DNA from: a virus
IMG/VR virus record: IMGVR_UViG_3300000228_000032
Coordinates: 1-28,106 of that record
Strand: one strand, 5' to 3'
Length of the DNA stretch: 28,106 nucleotides
Shown here: positions 14,805 to 22,021 of the stretch, one piece after another
Layout of the letters: every line of letters starts with the position of its first letter
How positions within the stretch are numbered: the stretch's first letter is position 1
Translations under genes and position numbers: made by a program
The notes under the pieces: model-generated
Seen by the model: the letters and a program-made list of their open reading frames with translations, nothing else
What the model was told of the DNA's origin: nothing
Databases searched by the model: none

Positions 14805-16643
14805 ATGGCAATCATGCAAACTTATCAATTTGACAATAGTGCAAACTATGTTTTGAACAACACTGTAACTGAAGGCAGTAAAGCTAAACTTGCTTTAATT
14901 CCAAACCCTGGCCAGGTATTCGCCCAAGACTTTTCAAGTGATGTTGGGTTCACCTATGACAACACTAAGGTTGAATTTGTAGGTGGGGTTATGAGGCAGA
15001 AAGACCAGACACCTACTAACTCTATTTTAGGTGGTAAGTTTTCTTCAACTAAGAATCTGAACTGGTTTAAAAACGGTGCTTCTACAACAGGTATTGAAAC
15101 AGGAACTACAACACTAACAGGTGGTAAGTTAAACTGTCTTGATTTTGGCAATAACTCAATGAGGTTTACCGATGCTTCAATTGGAAACCTTGGAGACATT
15201 GGAACACTTAAATTCAAATACACGCCAAACTATTCAGGAACACCAGCACAAAACGTTAACATGGTTGAAATGTCACCGCCTTCAGGTACTAACAGCACCA
15301 TGCTTATTTTTCACTCTTCAACAGGAACAGTGAGGTTAACAGCATACACTTCAGTAGGAACAGCTAAACATGCTGCTGTTGCCTTTGGTGCTGTATGGTC
15401 ACCTGTTGCTGGTACTGAATATGAAATTGAACTTGATTGGGACACGGTAGCAGGTCAGGTTAGATTATTTATAAATGGCGTTTTACAAGGTTCAATGGTG
15501 GTTTCTTCTTATGCACGTGGAACGTCAGCAACGCGAATATTTGTAGGTGCAGGAACAACTTACCCCGTAGCAAATGGTTCTTTCAGTGATGTTGTTTGTT
15601 TTTCTACTGTTCAACACACTTCAGGCTACACACCTGGTTACACTCTTCCTGCTTACATTTATCTTGGTTCACTCGTTAACGGGCCAAACTTCACTTATAC
15701 AGGTGTTGGGTCAGTTCTTTCAATTGATAGTGGGGACGTGTCTGAAGTAGGTGTTCCACGTTATATAATTGGTCTTAGGTATTGGAATGGCACCGCATGG
15801 GTTATTTCAAATAATTCTTATGCTCAGGCCAATGACTTTGCAACAGCACTTGCACACTTAGACGAGTTTGTAGCTTCAGGTGGGGTTCTGCCCTGGTCAG
15901 TTGTGTTCACTGATTCAAACCCTATTTCAAGCATTGATGAATTTGAAGTGGTTGTTACTGGTCAGAAATATTCACCAACAGGTTACCTTGAACCAGTGCA
16001 GGCCCTTCAGGTAGCAGAAATTCTTTCTTACTCCCATACAACAGTTGAAGACCTAGGCACGTCAGTCAAAGTCATTCTGAAAATAGATGGTGTGCTTAAG
16101 TATTGGAATGGAACAGCTTGGGTTACTTCTAATGGAACTGAAGCGCAAGCAAACACTGCTACTGACGTAAATGCTAACTTAGATGAACTAGATTTAGGAG
16201 TAAACTCTTCTGTCTTCATAAGATGGTTGTTATCAACATCGGTTGAAAATGATTCACCTGAAATTGATTCGTCAGTTGTCCATTACAACTTTGGTGCTGT
16301 TGAAACACCGCTTTCAACTTGTATTGTGTTCGGTTACTTGAAAGACATTACTGACACACCAGTAGTAGGTGCTTCAATTAAGTTTGAATTGAATCAGAAA
16401 AACAAGTTCTTCAAAGAAGCAAATAACAATGTGATTGGAACAGGAAGTGTAACTGTCACTACTGACGTGAATGGTTACTTCTCAGTTCCACTTGTTAGAT
16501 CAAGCGAGTTTGACGGTGAGACAACCTATAAGCTGACCATCACTATTGGTTCAATTGTCATCTTAAAGAACAGCGCAGGTTATATAACGTTCACTGTTCC
16601 TGATTCTGAAACAAAAGACATTACTGATTTAGTAGCAGCATAA
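14805..16643 (+). CDS. Large LamG-like, structural-looking protein
   Basis: I start at ATG 14805, which has TTAGGAG six bases upstream; an in-frame ATG 66 bases earlier lies inside the nuclease gene and lacks support. The 612-residue product has: an N-terminal all-beta part; a concanavalin/LamG-like domain (about residues 130-280: YEIELDWDTVAGQVRLFING); two related modules each containing YWNGTAWV (about 325 and 432); and a C-terminal Ig/carboxypeptidase-regulatory-like domain (SIKFELNQ, TTDVNGYFSVPL). This composition suits a fibre, decoration or receptor-binding protein. Yet it sits in the replication operon, on the opposite strand to the visible tail genes. Function inferred. Confidence 0.7.
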   Translation: MAIMQTYQFDNSANYVLNNTVTEGSKAKLALIPNPGQVFAQDFSSDVGFTYDNTKVEFVGGVMRQKDQTPTNSILGGKFSSTKNLNWFKNGASTTGIETGTTTLTGGKLNCLDFGNNSMRFTDASIGNLGDIGTLKFKYTPNYSGTPAQNVNMVEMSPPSGTNSTMLIFHSSTGTVRLTAYTSVGTAKHAAVAFGAVWSPVAGTEYEIELDWDTVAGQVRLFINGVLQGSMVVSSYARGTSATRIFVGAGTTYPVANGSFSDVVCFSTVQHTSGYTPGYTLPAYIYLGSLVNGPNFTYTGVGSVLSIDSGDVSEVGVPRYIIGLRYWNGTAWVISNNSYAQANDFATALAHLDEFVASGGVLPWSVVFTDSNPISSIDEFEVVVTGQKYSPTGYLEPVQALQVAEILSYSHTTVEDLGTSVKVILKIDGVLKYWNGTAWVTSNGTEAQANTATDVNANLDELDLGVNSSVFIRWLLSTSVENDSPEIDSSVVHYNFGAVETPLSTCIVFGYLKDITDTPVVGASIKFELNQKNKFFKEANNNVIGTGSVTVTTDVNGYFSVPLVRSSEFDGETTYKLTITIGSIVILKNSAGYITFTVPDSETKDITDLVAA

Positions 16644-16674
16644 GCTGCATAACACACTCACAAAGGAGAAACCA

Positions 16675-16815
16675 ATGAGTGAAGCAGAAAAGAAAGTTAA
16701 AAAGAAACCAGCAAAGAAAGTAGCGAAGAAGGCAGTTAAAAAAGCCTCTAAGAAGAAAGCTGCTAAAAAGGTGGCAAAGAAAATTGCGAAGAAGAAAGCA
16801 GTAAAAAAGTCTTAG
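16675..16815 (+). CDS. Histone-H1-like Lys/Ala-rich microprotein (46 residues)
   Basis: Translation from ATG 16675 gives MSEAEKKVKKKPAKKVAKK and continues as KKA/KKV repeats to a TAG at 16813-16815. About half the residues are Lys and most of the others Ala or Val; only three acidic residues, all at the N-terminus. AAAGGAG lies eight bases upstream, a strong Shine-Dalgarno. The PAKKVAKKA pattern is like the tails of histone H1, bacterial Hc1 and AlgP, which bind DNA without sequence preference. It directly precedes the SSB gene. Likely role: DNA compaction or charge partner of the acidic proteins nearby. Confidence 0.75.
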   Translation: MSEAEKKVKKKPAKKVAKKAVKKASKKKAAKKVAKKIAKKKAVKKS

Positions 16816-16824
16816 AAATTAAGC

Positions 16825-16885
16825 TAACAGTAGCGGTTCCTTCCCATACGTGTATGGGAAGACCTTACTGCTACTGTTACTTTTT
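16825..16885 (+). terminator. Strong two-part hairpin with U tract
   Basis: Outer stem 16825-16834 with 16870-16879 (10 bp), a short GGT/ACC helix, and inner stem 16840-16849 with 16852-16861 (CTTCCCATAC/GTATGGGAAG), followed by TACTTTTT. An efficient intrinsic terminator or a stable 5' structure of the SSB leader; it lies between the H1-like gene and the SSB gene. Confidence 0.75.
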
Positions 16886-16887
16886 AA

Positions 16888-16922
16888 ACGAGCAAAACAA
16901 CTAAAACGAGCAATACGAGCAA
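16888..16922 (+). repeat. ACGAGCAA repeats in the SSB leader
   Basis: ACGAGCAA occurs at 16888, 16906 and 16915, with a partial AAACGAAAA next. The run is U-poor and G/C-poor, so it should stay single-stranded, and it ends at the Shine-Dalgarno AAGGAAAAG of the SSB gene. This could be a translational operator for the SSB. Confidence 0.5.
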
Positions 16923-16940
16923 AACGAAAAGGAAAAGTGT

Positions 16941-17711
16941 ATGGCATTCAAACTGCACCCCAAGGCAAAGACTAAGGGAGAAATTGAAATTAAGGACGTG
17001 AAGTTAACAACAGGTGAACTTCGTTTATCTTACCCCCACCTATTCAAACCTAATAAGTTTGAAGGGTCAGATAAAGAATCATGGTCATGTCAGCTTCTAG
17101 TGTCTAAAGACGATAACATTGGAGAACTTGAAAGAATTGCACACAACGCTGCAATTAAAGAGTGGGGGCCTGACACTTCAAAATGGCCTTCAAAGAAAAT
17201 CAAGTCAAAGAAAAACCCTGGCAAATTTATCACGAAGTCACTGGTTAAAATGCCATTCCGTGATGGTGACGAAGAAAAGCCTGACCATCCTGAATATGAC
17301 AACATGACGTTCTTTTCAGCTTCAAAGAACACCATCAATTTTAAAGGTGAAGAAGTTGAAGCACCCCAAGTGGTTGACAGAAACAAAGAACCAATTGACC
17401 AAAAGAAAATCAAGGCCGGTGATTACGTCAGAGTTTCGATTATCGCTATCGCTTATGAAACTGGTAAGAACATCGGTGTTAAGTTCTATCTCAACATGGT
17501 TCAAAAACTTCGCAATGGTGAACCTCTAGGCAATTCTGGTTCACCTGATTCTGAGTTTGATGACCTTGAAGAACTTGATGAAGAGTTAGACGGGGAAGAA
17601 AACGAAGAAGAGGAAGAAGAAAACGAAGAGGAAGAAGAGGAAGAAGAGGAAGAGGAAGAAGAGGAAGAAACTCCTAAAAAGAAAACATCTAAGAAAAAAT
17701 ACAGCTACTAA
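16941..17711 (+). CDS. Single-stranded DNA-binding protein, DUF2815 family
   Basis: 256 residues. The OB-fold region runs from about 15 to 195: KDVKLTTGELRLSYPHLFKP, ESWSCQLLVSKDD, KWPSKKIKSKK, VKMPFRDGDEEK, YDNMTFFSASK, AGDYVRVSIIAIAYETG, IGVKFYLNMVQKL; this is the DUF2815 pattern known from phage SSBs next to DUF2800 nucleases. A Glu/Asp tail follows (about 205-244), the usual protein-interaction tail of SSBs, but it ends in a basic TPKKKTSKKKYSY instead of an acidic tip. It should coat single strands for the polymerase and the nuclease. AAGGAAAAG precedes the ATG. Its leader is unusual (see neighbours). Confidence 0.88.
   Translation: MAFKLHPKAKTKGEIEIKDVKLTTGELRLSYPHLFKPNKFEGSDKESWSCQLLVSKDDNIGELERIAHNAAIKEWGPDTSKWPSKKIKSKKNPGKFITKSLVKMPFRDGDEEKPDHPEYDNMTFFSASKNTINFKGEEVEAPQVVDRNKEPIDQKKIKAGDYVRVSIIAIAYETGKNIGVKFYLNMVQKLRNGEPLGNSGSPDSEFDDLEELDEELDGEENEEEEEENEEEEEEEEEEEEEEETPKKKTSKKKYSY
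17594..17684 (+). repeat. GAA/GAG low-complexity tract in the SSB gene
   Basis: Encodes the Glu-rich tail of the DUF2815 SSB. Shares an exact 30-base block with 12370-12399, extending past the Glu codons into the TPKKK coding part, so it is more than simple codon bias. Confidence 0.85.
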
Positions 17712-17719
17712 AGAAATTC

Positions 17720-17745
17720 GCGGTGGGGTAATTCCCACCGCTTTT
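17720..17745 (+). terminator. Intrinsic terminator after the SSB gene
   Basis: GCGGTGGG (17720-17727) pairs with CCCACCGC (17734-17741) over loop GTAATT, then TTTT. It is placed nine bases past the SSB stop and just before the next Shine-Dalgarno, so it probably makes the SSB mRNA more abundant than the downstream polymerase mRNA. Confidence 0.85.
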
Positions 17746-17756
17746 AAAGGAACAAA

Positions 17757-17969
17757 ATGATTAGCGGTGTGACTATAAAAACTTCTCAAGGCAGTGCTGC
17801 TTATTGTCTTGATTGCAAAGAATATAGATCAACAGTTTTAGTTCAAATGAACTTCAAACAGCTTGATAAAAACGAGTATAAGACCGTTATCAAATGTTCA
17901 GATTGCAATTCTCGAAACCTTAAAATACTTGAATCAAACACTGGTTTAAAAGCTAGAACGGAAACTTAA
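17757..17969 (+). CDS. 70-residue zinc-ribbon microprotein
   Basis: YCLDCKEYRS (about 16-25) and KCSDCNSRN (about 46-54) give two CxxC pairs about 27 residues apart, enough for one zinc ribbon, with beta-prone residues between (TVLVQMNF, EYKTVIK). AAAGGA precedes the ATG. The TAA is immediately followed by the polymerase ATG, so translation is probably coupled. No further family can be assigned. Confidence 0.75.
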   Translation: MISGVTIKTSQGSAAYCLDCKEYRSTVLVQMNFKQLDKNEYKTVIKCSDCNSRNLKILESNTGLKARTET

Positions 17970-20042
17970 ATGTACTCTGAAAAACAAGTATTCATGGTTT
18001 ACGATTATGAAACTTTTAGTGAAGTAGACTTAAAAAAATGTGGAAGTTGGGAATACTCTGTTCACCCTTCAACAGAAGTGCTTTGTGTTTCTTGGATGGT
18101 TGGCACCAGGAAGCAGCTTGAACGTCAATTAAAAAACAAAGTCAAAGCACAATCATGGGCACCAAAAAGAAAATGGAATGCCCACCGTAAAGATATAAGA
18201 AAGGGAAGAACCTTTGCTGGTCTTCTGAAAGATAAAACCATTATTAAAGTTGCCCACAATTCAATGTTTGAACAGGCCATTACAAGAAACGTTCTTCCAA
18301 GACATTTAAGTAAGTTCATTGGTAAAGTACCATTTATAATTCCTCATGAGCAGTTTCTATGCACTGCTGTTCAGTCAGCTTCACATGCTATTCCACGTTC
18401 CCTAGATGGTGCTACTGGTGCATTGAAGTTGAATCATGCAAAAGATAAAGACGGTCATAGGCTTATGCTTAAGTGGGCAAAGCCTAAGAAACCTTCTAAA
18501 GCTGACCCTTCAACTAGATATACAAAAGACTTTGATAGGCTTTTAAAATATTGTGAACATGACATTTATGCTGAAGTTGGATTGTTCACCAGACTTGATT
18601 TACCTACACCTAGTGAAAGGTCACTATGGTTGTTTGACCAGATTATAAACTTCAGAGGAATAAAGGTTGACCGTGATTTAGTTAAGAAGACACTCAAACT
18701 AATTGGTGAAGAGAAAGCACTTCTAACAAAAGACCTAAGACGTTTAACAAATAACTTTGTTCAAACAGCAGGGCAGAAGAAAGTTCTACATACCTGGTTA
18801 AAAACCAAAGGTGTTACTCTTCCAAACCTTCAAGGTAAGACAGTTGAAGCGGCCATTAAAGACGGGACTATTCAAGGAACAGCAAAAGCAGTTCTTCTAA
18901 TCTGTCAGAAGCTTAATAAAACTTCTCTTAAAAAATATACTGCATTCCTTCACCATACTGCTTCAGACGGTAGAATGCGCTTCAGTCTAAACTTCAATGC
19001 TACTGTTCACGGTAGGTGGGGTGGTGCTGGTGTTCAACCGCATAACTTCCCACGTGGAACTCTTAAATACAAAGATGAAAATGGTAATGAGCATGACCTT
19101 GCACCATACGCTGCTGAACTAATCAAGAAAGGCACTTCACTTGAAATGATTAGAACTCTGTTTGGTGACCCAACAGAAGTGTTTGTTTCATGCCTTCGCA
19201 CAATGATTATTCCTTCAGAAGGGAATGAACTATTTGTTTCAGACTTTTCTGCCATTGAAGCACGTGTTCTATTTTGGCTTGCAGACCATAAGAAAGGTGT
19301 AGAAGGTTTTAGAAATAAGAAAAAGTTTTATGAAGAACTAGCAGCAGTAATTTTCAACCACCCTGAAATTTTAGACGTTTTAAAAGATGAACGTTTTGTA
19401 GGTAAGCAAGCATTCCTTGGTTCCGGTTACGGTATGGGATGGAAGAAGTTTCAAAAAACATGTGAAGACTTTGGCCAGGCCATTACAGTTGAAGTAGCTA
19501 AAAAAGCTATTGAAGCTTATAGGAGACTACACAAACCAGTTGTTAAACTTTGGAACAACCTTGAACAGGCAGCAATCAAAGCAGTTCAAAACCCCGGAAA
19601 AACTTTTAAAGTGAACAATACTGAGTGGTTTATCAAAGGTAAGTTCCTGGTGTGCAGACTACCTTCAGCACGTTGCCTTTATTATTACGGGCCTCAAGTT
19701 AAGAGTCAGAGAACACCATGGGGTGCAAACAAACCTGTTCTTTATCATTGGACGGTTGATAGCAAAACAAAGAAGTGGGTGTTCACCAAAACGTGGGGTG
19801 GCGTTTTAACTCAAAACTGCGTAGGTGGTATTTCACGTGACCTGCTGGCCGCTTCAATGGTTAGACAGGAAAAGCATGGTTACAAAGTGGCACTGACTGT
19901 TCACGATGAAAACGTTTGTGAAAGAAAGAAAGGTGAAGGTAACATAGAAGAGTTCAATAAATTAATGCGTACAATACCAGCATGGGCACGTGGGGTTCCT
20001 ATGGCCGCGGAAGGTTTTGTAGGTGATAGGTATAGGAAGTAA
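17970..20042 (+). CDS. Family A DNA polymerase
   Basis: The 690-residue replicative polymerase with 3'-5' exonuclease. Exonuclease: motif I DYETFSEVDL (D12, E14), motif II AHNSMFEQ (N97; E101 where Pol I has D424), motif III YCEHD (Y194, D198). Polymerase: HGRWGGAGVQPHNFPRG (about 347-363), motif A SDFSAIEAR (D425, E430), motif B R475, K479 and Y487 in the O-helix, motif C TVHDE (H645, D646, E647). The residue at the position of E. coli Pol I F762 is Leu (L483). No 5' nuclease domain, as usual for phage Pol A. It pairs with the prim-pol/VirE primase-helicase and the DUF2815 SSB. Confidence 0.95.
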   Translation: MYSEKQVFMVYDYETFSEVDLKKCGSWEYSVHPSTEVLCVSWMVGTRKQLERQLKNKVKAQSWAPKRKWNAHRKDIRKGRTFAGLLKDKTIIKVAHNSMFEQAITRNVLPRHLSKFIGKVPFIIPHEQFLCTAVQSASHAIPRSLDGATGALKLNHAKDKDGHRLMLKWAKPKKPSKADPSTRYTKDFDRLLKYCEHDIYAEVGLFTRLDLPTPSERSLWLFDQIINFRGIKVDRDLVKKTLKLIGEEKALLTKDLRRLTNNFVQTAGQKKVLHTWLKTKGVTLPNLQGKTVEAAIKDGTIQGTAKAVLLICQKLNKTSLKKYTAFLHHTASDGRMRFSLNFNATVHGRWGGAGVQPHNFPRGTLKYKDENGNEHDLAPYAAELIKKGTSLEMIRTLFGDPTEVFVSCLRTMIIPSEGNELFVSDFSAIEARVLFWLADHKKGVEGFRNKKKFYEELAAVIFNHPEILDVLKDERFVGKQAFLGSGYGMGWKKFQKTCEDFGQAITVEVAKKAIEAYRRLHKPVVKLWNNLEQAAIKAVQNPGKTFKVNNTEWFIKGKFLVCRLPSARCLYYYGPQVKSQRTPWGANKPVLYHWTVDSKTKKWVFTKTWGGVLTQNCVGGISRDLLAASMVRQEKHGYKVALTVHDENVCERKKGEGNIEEFNKLMRTIPAWARGVPMAAEGFVGDRYRK

Positions 20043-20043
20043 A

Positions 20044-20175
20044 ATGGGTGACGTAATTAAGGGGTGGTTTAGATGTTTAAACTGCAACAGGATAATTAAG
20101 AAACTAACTTTTTGCCCAAGTTGTTTAGTAATCGCTATAGCTGCAAAAAAGGTAAAACATGGAAACAGGAATTAA
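20044..20175 (+). CDS. 43-residue zinc-ribbon microprotein
   Basis: From ATG 20044, one base after the polymerase stop, the frame reads MGDVIKGWFRCLNCNRIIKK, LTFCPSCLVIAIAAKK and ends with TAA at 20173-20175, overlapping the next gene by 17 bases. CLNC and CPSC are nine residues apart, a minimal zinc knuckle. The end of the polymerase gene (ATAGGAAG) supplies a Shine-Dalgarno. Too short for family assignment, but cysteine spacing this regular is unlikely by chance. Confidence 0.6.
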   Translation: MGDVIKGWFRCLNCNRIIKKLTFCPSCLVIAIAAKKVKHGNRN

Positions 20176-20353
20176 AATTAAGTCTGCTAGAAACATTCAC
20201 ATTGAAAAGATTTTCAAGTTTCTTGAGAACTTAAACATTAAGAGCAGGAAGACAGAAGAGTTCCTTGATTCAATTCAGGAATTTTATCTAGAAAAAGGTT
20301 TCTTAACTGATAAGCAGTATGAAGCACTGTTGAACATTTATGAACGTATTTAA
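20159..20353 (+). CDS. 64-residue helical protein, unknown
   Basis: METGIKIKSARNIHIEKIFK, then alternating charged helices (LENLNIKSRKTEEFLDSI, GFLTDKQYEALLNIYERI). The C-terminal LTDKQYEALLNI is a short helical module seen in many phage microproteins. AAAAGGTAAAAC precedes the ATG. No motif gives a function. Confidence 0.65.
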   Translation: METGIKIKSARNIHIEKIFKFLENLNIKSRKTEEFLDSIQEFYLEKGFLTDKQYEALLNIYERI

Positions 20354-20373
20354 AAAAATAAAAGGAGTTAGTC

Positions 20374-20604
20374 ATGACGTGCAAGGAAGTTCGTCTAGGT
20401 TGGGAAGAGTCACAAAAACACTATCACGCCATTAGTGAGATAGAAGATAAGCACCTACCACCTGACTATGTTAAAGTGTCTAAGAGTCAAAAGAAGAAAC
20501 TAGAAGTGAAAGTTCATAATGAAACGAATGAATATTTGCGAAGAAATGAAATGGTCTACCGTGATGGTGGGTTCTATATAACAGTGATGGTGAGTGATGA
20601 CTAA
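20374..20604 (+). CDS. 76-residue charged protein, unknown
   Basis: MTCKEVRLGWEESQKHYHAI, then a basic stretch (KVSKSQKKKLEVKVHNET) and an aromatic end (VYRDGGFYITVMVSDD). AAAGGAG lies eight bases before the ATG. It overlaps the next membrane gene by 8 bases. No family recognised. Confidence 0.65.
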   Translation: MTCKEVRLGWEESQKHYHAISEIEDKHLPPDYVKVSKSQKKKLEVKVHNETNEYLRRNEMVYRDGGFYITVMVSDD

Positions 20605-20758
20605 GTTTGATTTTTGGTTTGGATTGTTTTTATTTGTTTCTATCATGGGAATTAGCAGCAGACTTTCTTATATAGCAGGAATGCAATCTGAAAAGTTTGA
20701 CCGTGAACATGCAAACAAAAAGCTTCAAGACTGTATTGACGTTATAGTAAAGAAATAG
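20597..20758 (+). CDS. 53-residue signal-anchored microprotein
   Basis: From ATG 20597: MTKFDFWFGLFLFVSIMGIS, then SRLSYIAGMQSEKFD, REHANKKLQDCIDVIVKK and TAG at 20756-20758. One N-terminal membrane span followed by a charged, coiled-coil-prone helix with one Cys. The start lies inside the previous gene (8-base overlap, TGATGACTAA), typical coupling. It has the general design of a tiny inner-membrane spanin-like or signal-anchored protein, but it is far from the lysis cassette, so no role is assigned. Confidence 0.6.
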   Translation: MTKFDFWFGLFLFVSIMGISSRLSYIAGMQSEKFDREHANKKLQDCIDVIVKK

Positions 20759-20768
20759 TGGTGTGTAT

Positions 20769-20981
20769 ATGAAGGTATGTAAAGATTGCTATGCTGAACT
20801 AACTAAAGTTGAATTAGCGTTCAATACTGGTAAATGTTCCGACTGCCAACCATCTAAAAAGAAAGATGACTTCCCTAAAAACCCCAAGAAAGGTTTTGAA
20901 TGGTATGGCCCTAAACCAGGTGAAAAAGTTGTATGGGAAAACGTCCCTTCACCTTATAAGGCCTACAAAGATGGTGTTTAA
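20769..20981 (+). CDS. 70-residue zinc-ribbon microprotein
   Basis: I start at ATG 20769; a GTG two codons upstream is possible, and neither has a strong Shine-Dalgarno. MKVCKDCYAEL and TGKCSDCQPSKKK give CxxC pairs about 17 residues apart. The C-terminal half is Pro/Lys/Trp rich (GFEWYGPKPGEKVVWENV) and probably extended. The stop TAA shares its last base with the next ATG. Confidence 0.65.
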   Translation: MKVCKDCYAELTKVELAFNTGKCSDCQPSKKKDDFPKNPKKGFEWYGPKPGEKVVWENVPSPYKAYKDGV

Positions 20982-21190
20982 TGAATAAGAGTAAAGTTCT
21001 TATATGGCGTTATGGGAATAAAGAACCAGACGAATGCCCAATGGTCATAAGTCATGCTTCAGAAGAACTTCCTAAGTTCATTAAACTTGCTTCCTTTGAA
21101 CACTCTAATCTTCTTTATTTCAAACTCATTGATCTTATCATCGGTGGTCACCCCGTCTATTATGAAACATTTTGGAGTTCACAACCATGA
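20981..21190 (+). CDS. 69-residue protein, unknown
   Basis: MNKSKVLIWRYGNKEPDECP, then SHASEELPKFIKLAS and a hydrophobic segment (LLYFKLIDLIIGGHPVYY) too mixed to be a clear membrane span. It joins the previous gene through TAATG and the next through ATGA. Function not recognised. Confidence 0.6.
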   Translation: MNKSKVLIWRYGNKEPDECPMVISHASEELPKFIKLASFEHSNLLYFKLIDLIIGGHPVYYETFWSSQP

Positions 21191-21399
21191 CACCTTTTCA
21201 TGACCACCCTAATTTTAAACCATGCCACACTTGCAAAGAAAGAATGGCCCATGTTAGTGAATTGAACTGTCACCAATGCAAAGAAGATAAAAAGATAACT
21301 AAGTTCCTAGCACCATTCAAAGTTCCTGAAGGTAAGCTGTTAGATGAACACTTATTCCCTATAACCCAAAATGTTTTACCATTGACACCAAAGCAATAG
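21187..21399 (+). CDS. 70-residue zinc-ribbon microprotein
   Basis: The start is taken at ATG 21187, which overlaps the preceding stop as ATGA; an in-frame upstream ATG at 21172 would lie within that gene without a Shine-Dalgarno. KPCHTCKERM and LNCHQCKEDKK give CxxC pairs about 14 residues apart, then a Pro-rich, hydrophobic tail (LAPFKVPEGKLLDEHLFP). Another member of the short zinc-ribbon set that ends this operon. Confidence 0.65.
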   Translation: MTPFHDHPNFKPCHTCKERMAHVSELNCHQCKEDKKITKFLAPFKVPEGKLLDEHLFPITQNVLPLTPKQ

Positions 21400-21416
21400 T
21401 TTTAAAAACTCATGGG

Positions 21417-22016
21417 ATGAAAAAAACATTTATCCTATTGTTCTCTGTTCTTATTACTACTCAAACCGCTTTTTCACGTGGGTCACCCCCACCTGTTAAA
21501 GTGCCGCCTTCCCCACCAGTTAGTGTTCCTTCTGAAGTGGTAAAAGGAATTCGTTTTTCACCAGTGGTTAATTACACTACTGACGAAAAGGCAGTTCTGG
21601 CCGTTTCTGAAAAGCTTGCAAATGATCTAGTGCAGTCTTCTTGTTTTGAAAACTTTATGAAGATGCGAAGTCTCATAGACACAAATGGAATGACTGCTGA
21701 ACAAGTAGTGGTGAAGTTGAAGACAACTAACCTAGCTGTTCCTGTTGAAATGTATTACAAAAGATTTTCAAACGTTGTAGGTTACCGTCAACCACCGGCC
21801 CTTAACATTTACACAAATAGAAAATTCCATGCAGGTGCAACAGCATGTTCACGTGGTTCAAACCTAACCCATGAATGGTCACACTCAGTAGGCTTTGACC
21901 ATAGCTATCAGGCCACTGTCTTACGCCCAAGGTCTGTTCCCTATTCAATCAATGCTGCTTTTGAAGCGTGTTGTATTTGTGAGAAGAATTCAATTTTGAA
22001 ATGTTCAATTAAGTAA
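21417..22016 (+). CDS. Secreted metzincin-like zinc metalloprotease
   Basis: 199 residues with a Sec signal peptide (MKKTFILLFSVLITTQTAFS, predicted cut near residue 20), a Pro-rich linker (about 23-39), then a compact domain with ETWS-type zinc motif THEWSHSVGFDH (about 151-162), an exact HExxHxxGxxH signature of the metzincin superfamily. Cysteines near 76, 144, 185-188 and 196 could form disulfides outside the cytoplasm. A canonical Met-turn is not obvious in the short C-terminus (SVPYSINAAFEACC). It ends the plus operon. The Shine-Dalgarno is poor. Secretion implies action in the periplasm or outside: cell-surface proteins, superinfection or release. Unusual for a phage. Confidence 0.75.
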   Translation: MKKTFILLFSVLITTQTAFSRGSPPPVKVPPSPPVSVPSEVVKGIRFSPVVNYTTDEKAVLAVSEKLANDLVQSSCFENFMKMRSLIDTNGMTAEQVVVKLKTTNLAVPVEMYYKRFSNVVGYRQPPALNIYTNRKFHAGATACSRGSNLTHEWSHSVGFDHSYQATVLRPRSVPYSINAAFEACCICEKNSILKCSIK

Positions 22017-22021
22017 AAACA

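Noticed and set aside
16888-16922. Short CRISPR-like array
   Set aside because: Units are 8 bases with irregular 1-10 base spacing; no spacers of CRISPR length and no cas genes.
17586-17789. Phe/Leu-rich frame on the minus strand
   Set aside because: Antisense of the Glu tail of the SSB gene, mimicking a membrane protein.
21382-21410. Promoter with perfect TTGACA before the protease gene
   Set aside because: No acceptable -10 at 16-18 bases; the box lies within the coding end of the previous gene.
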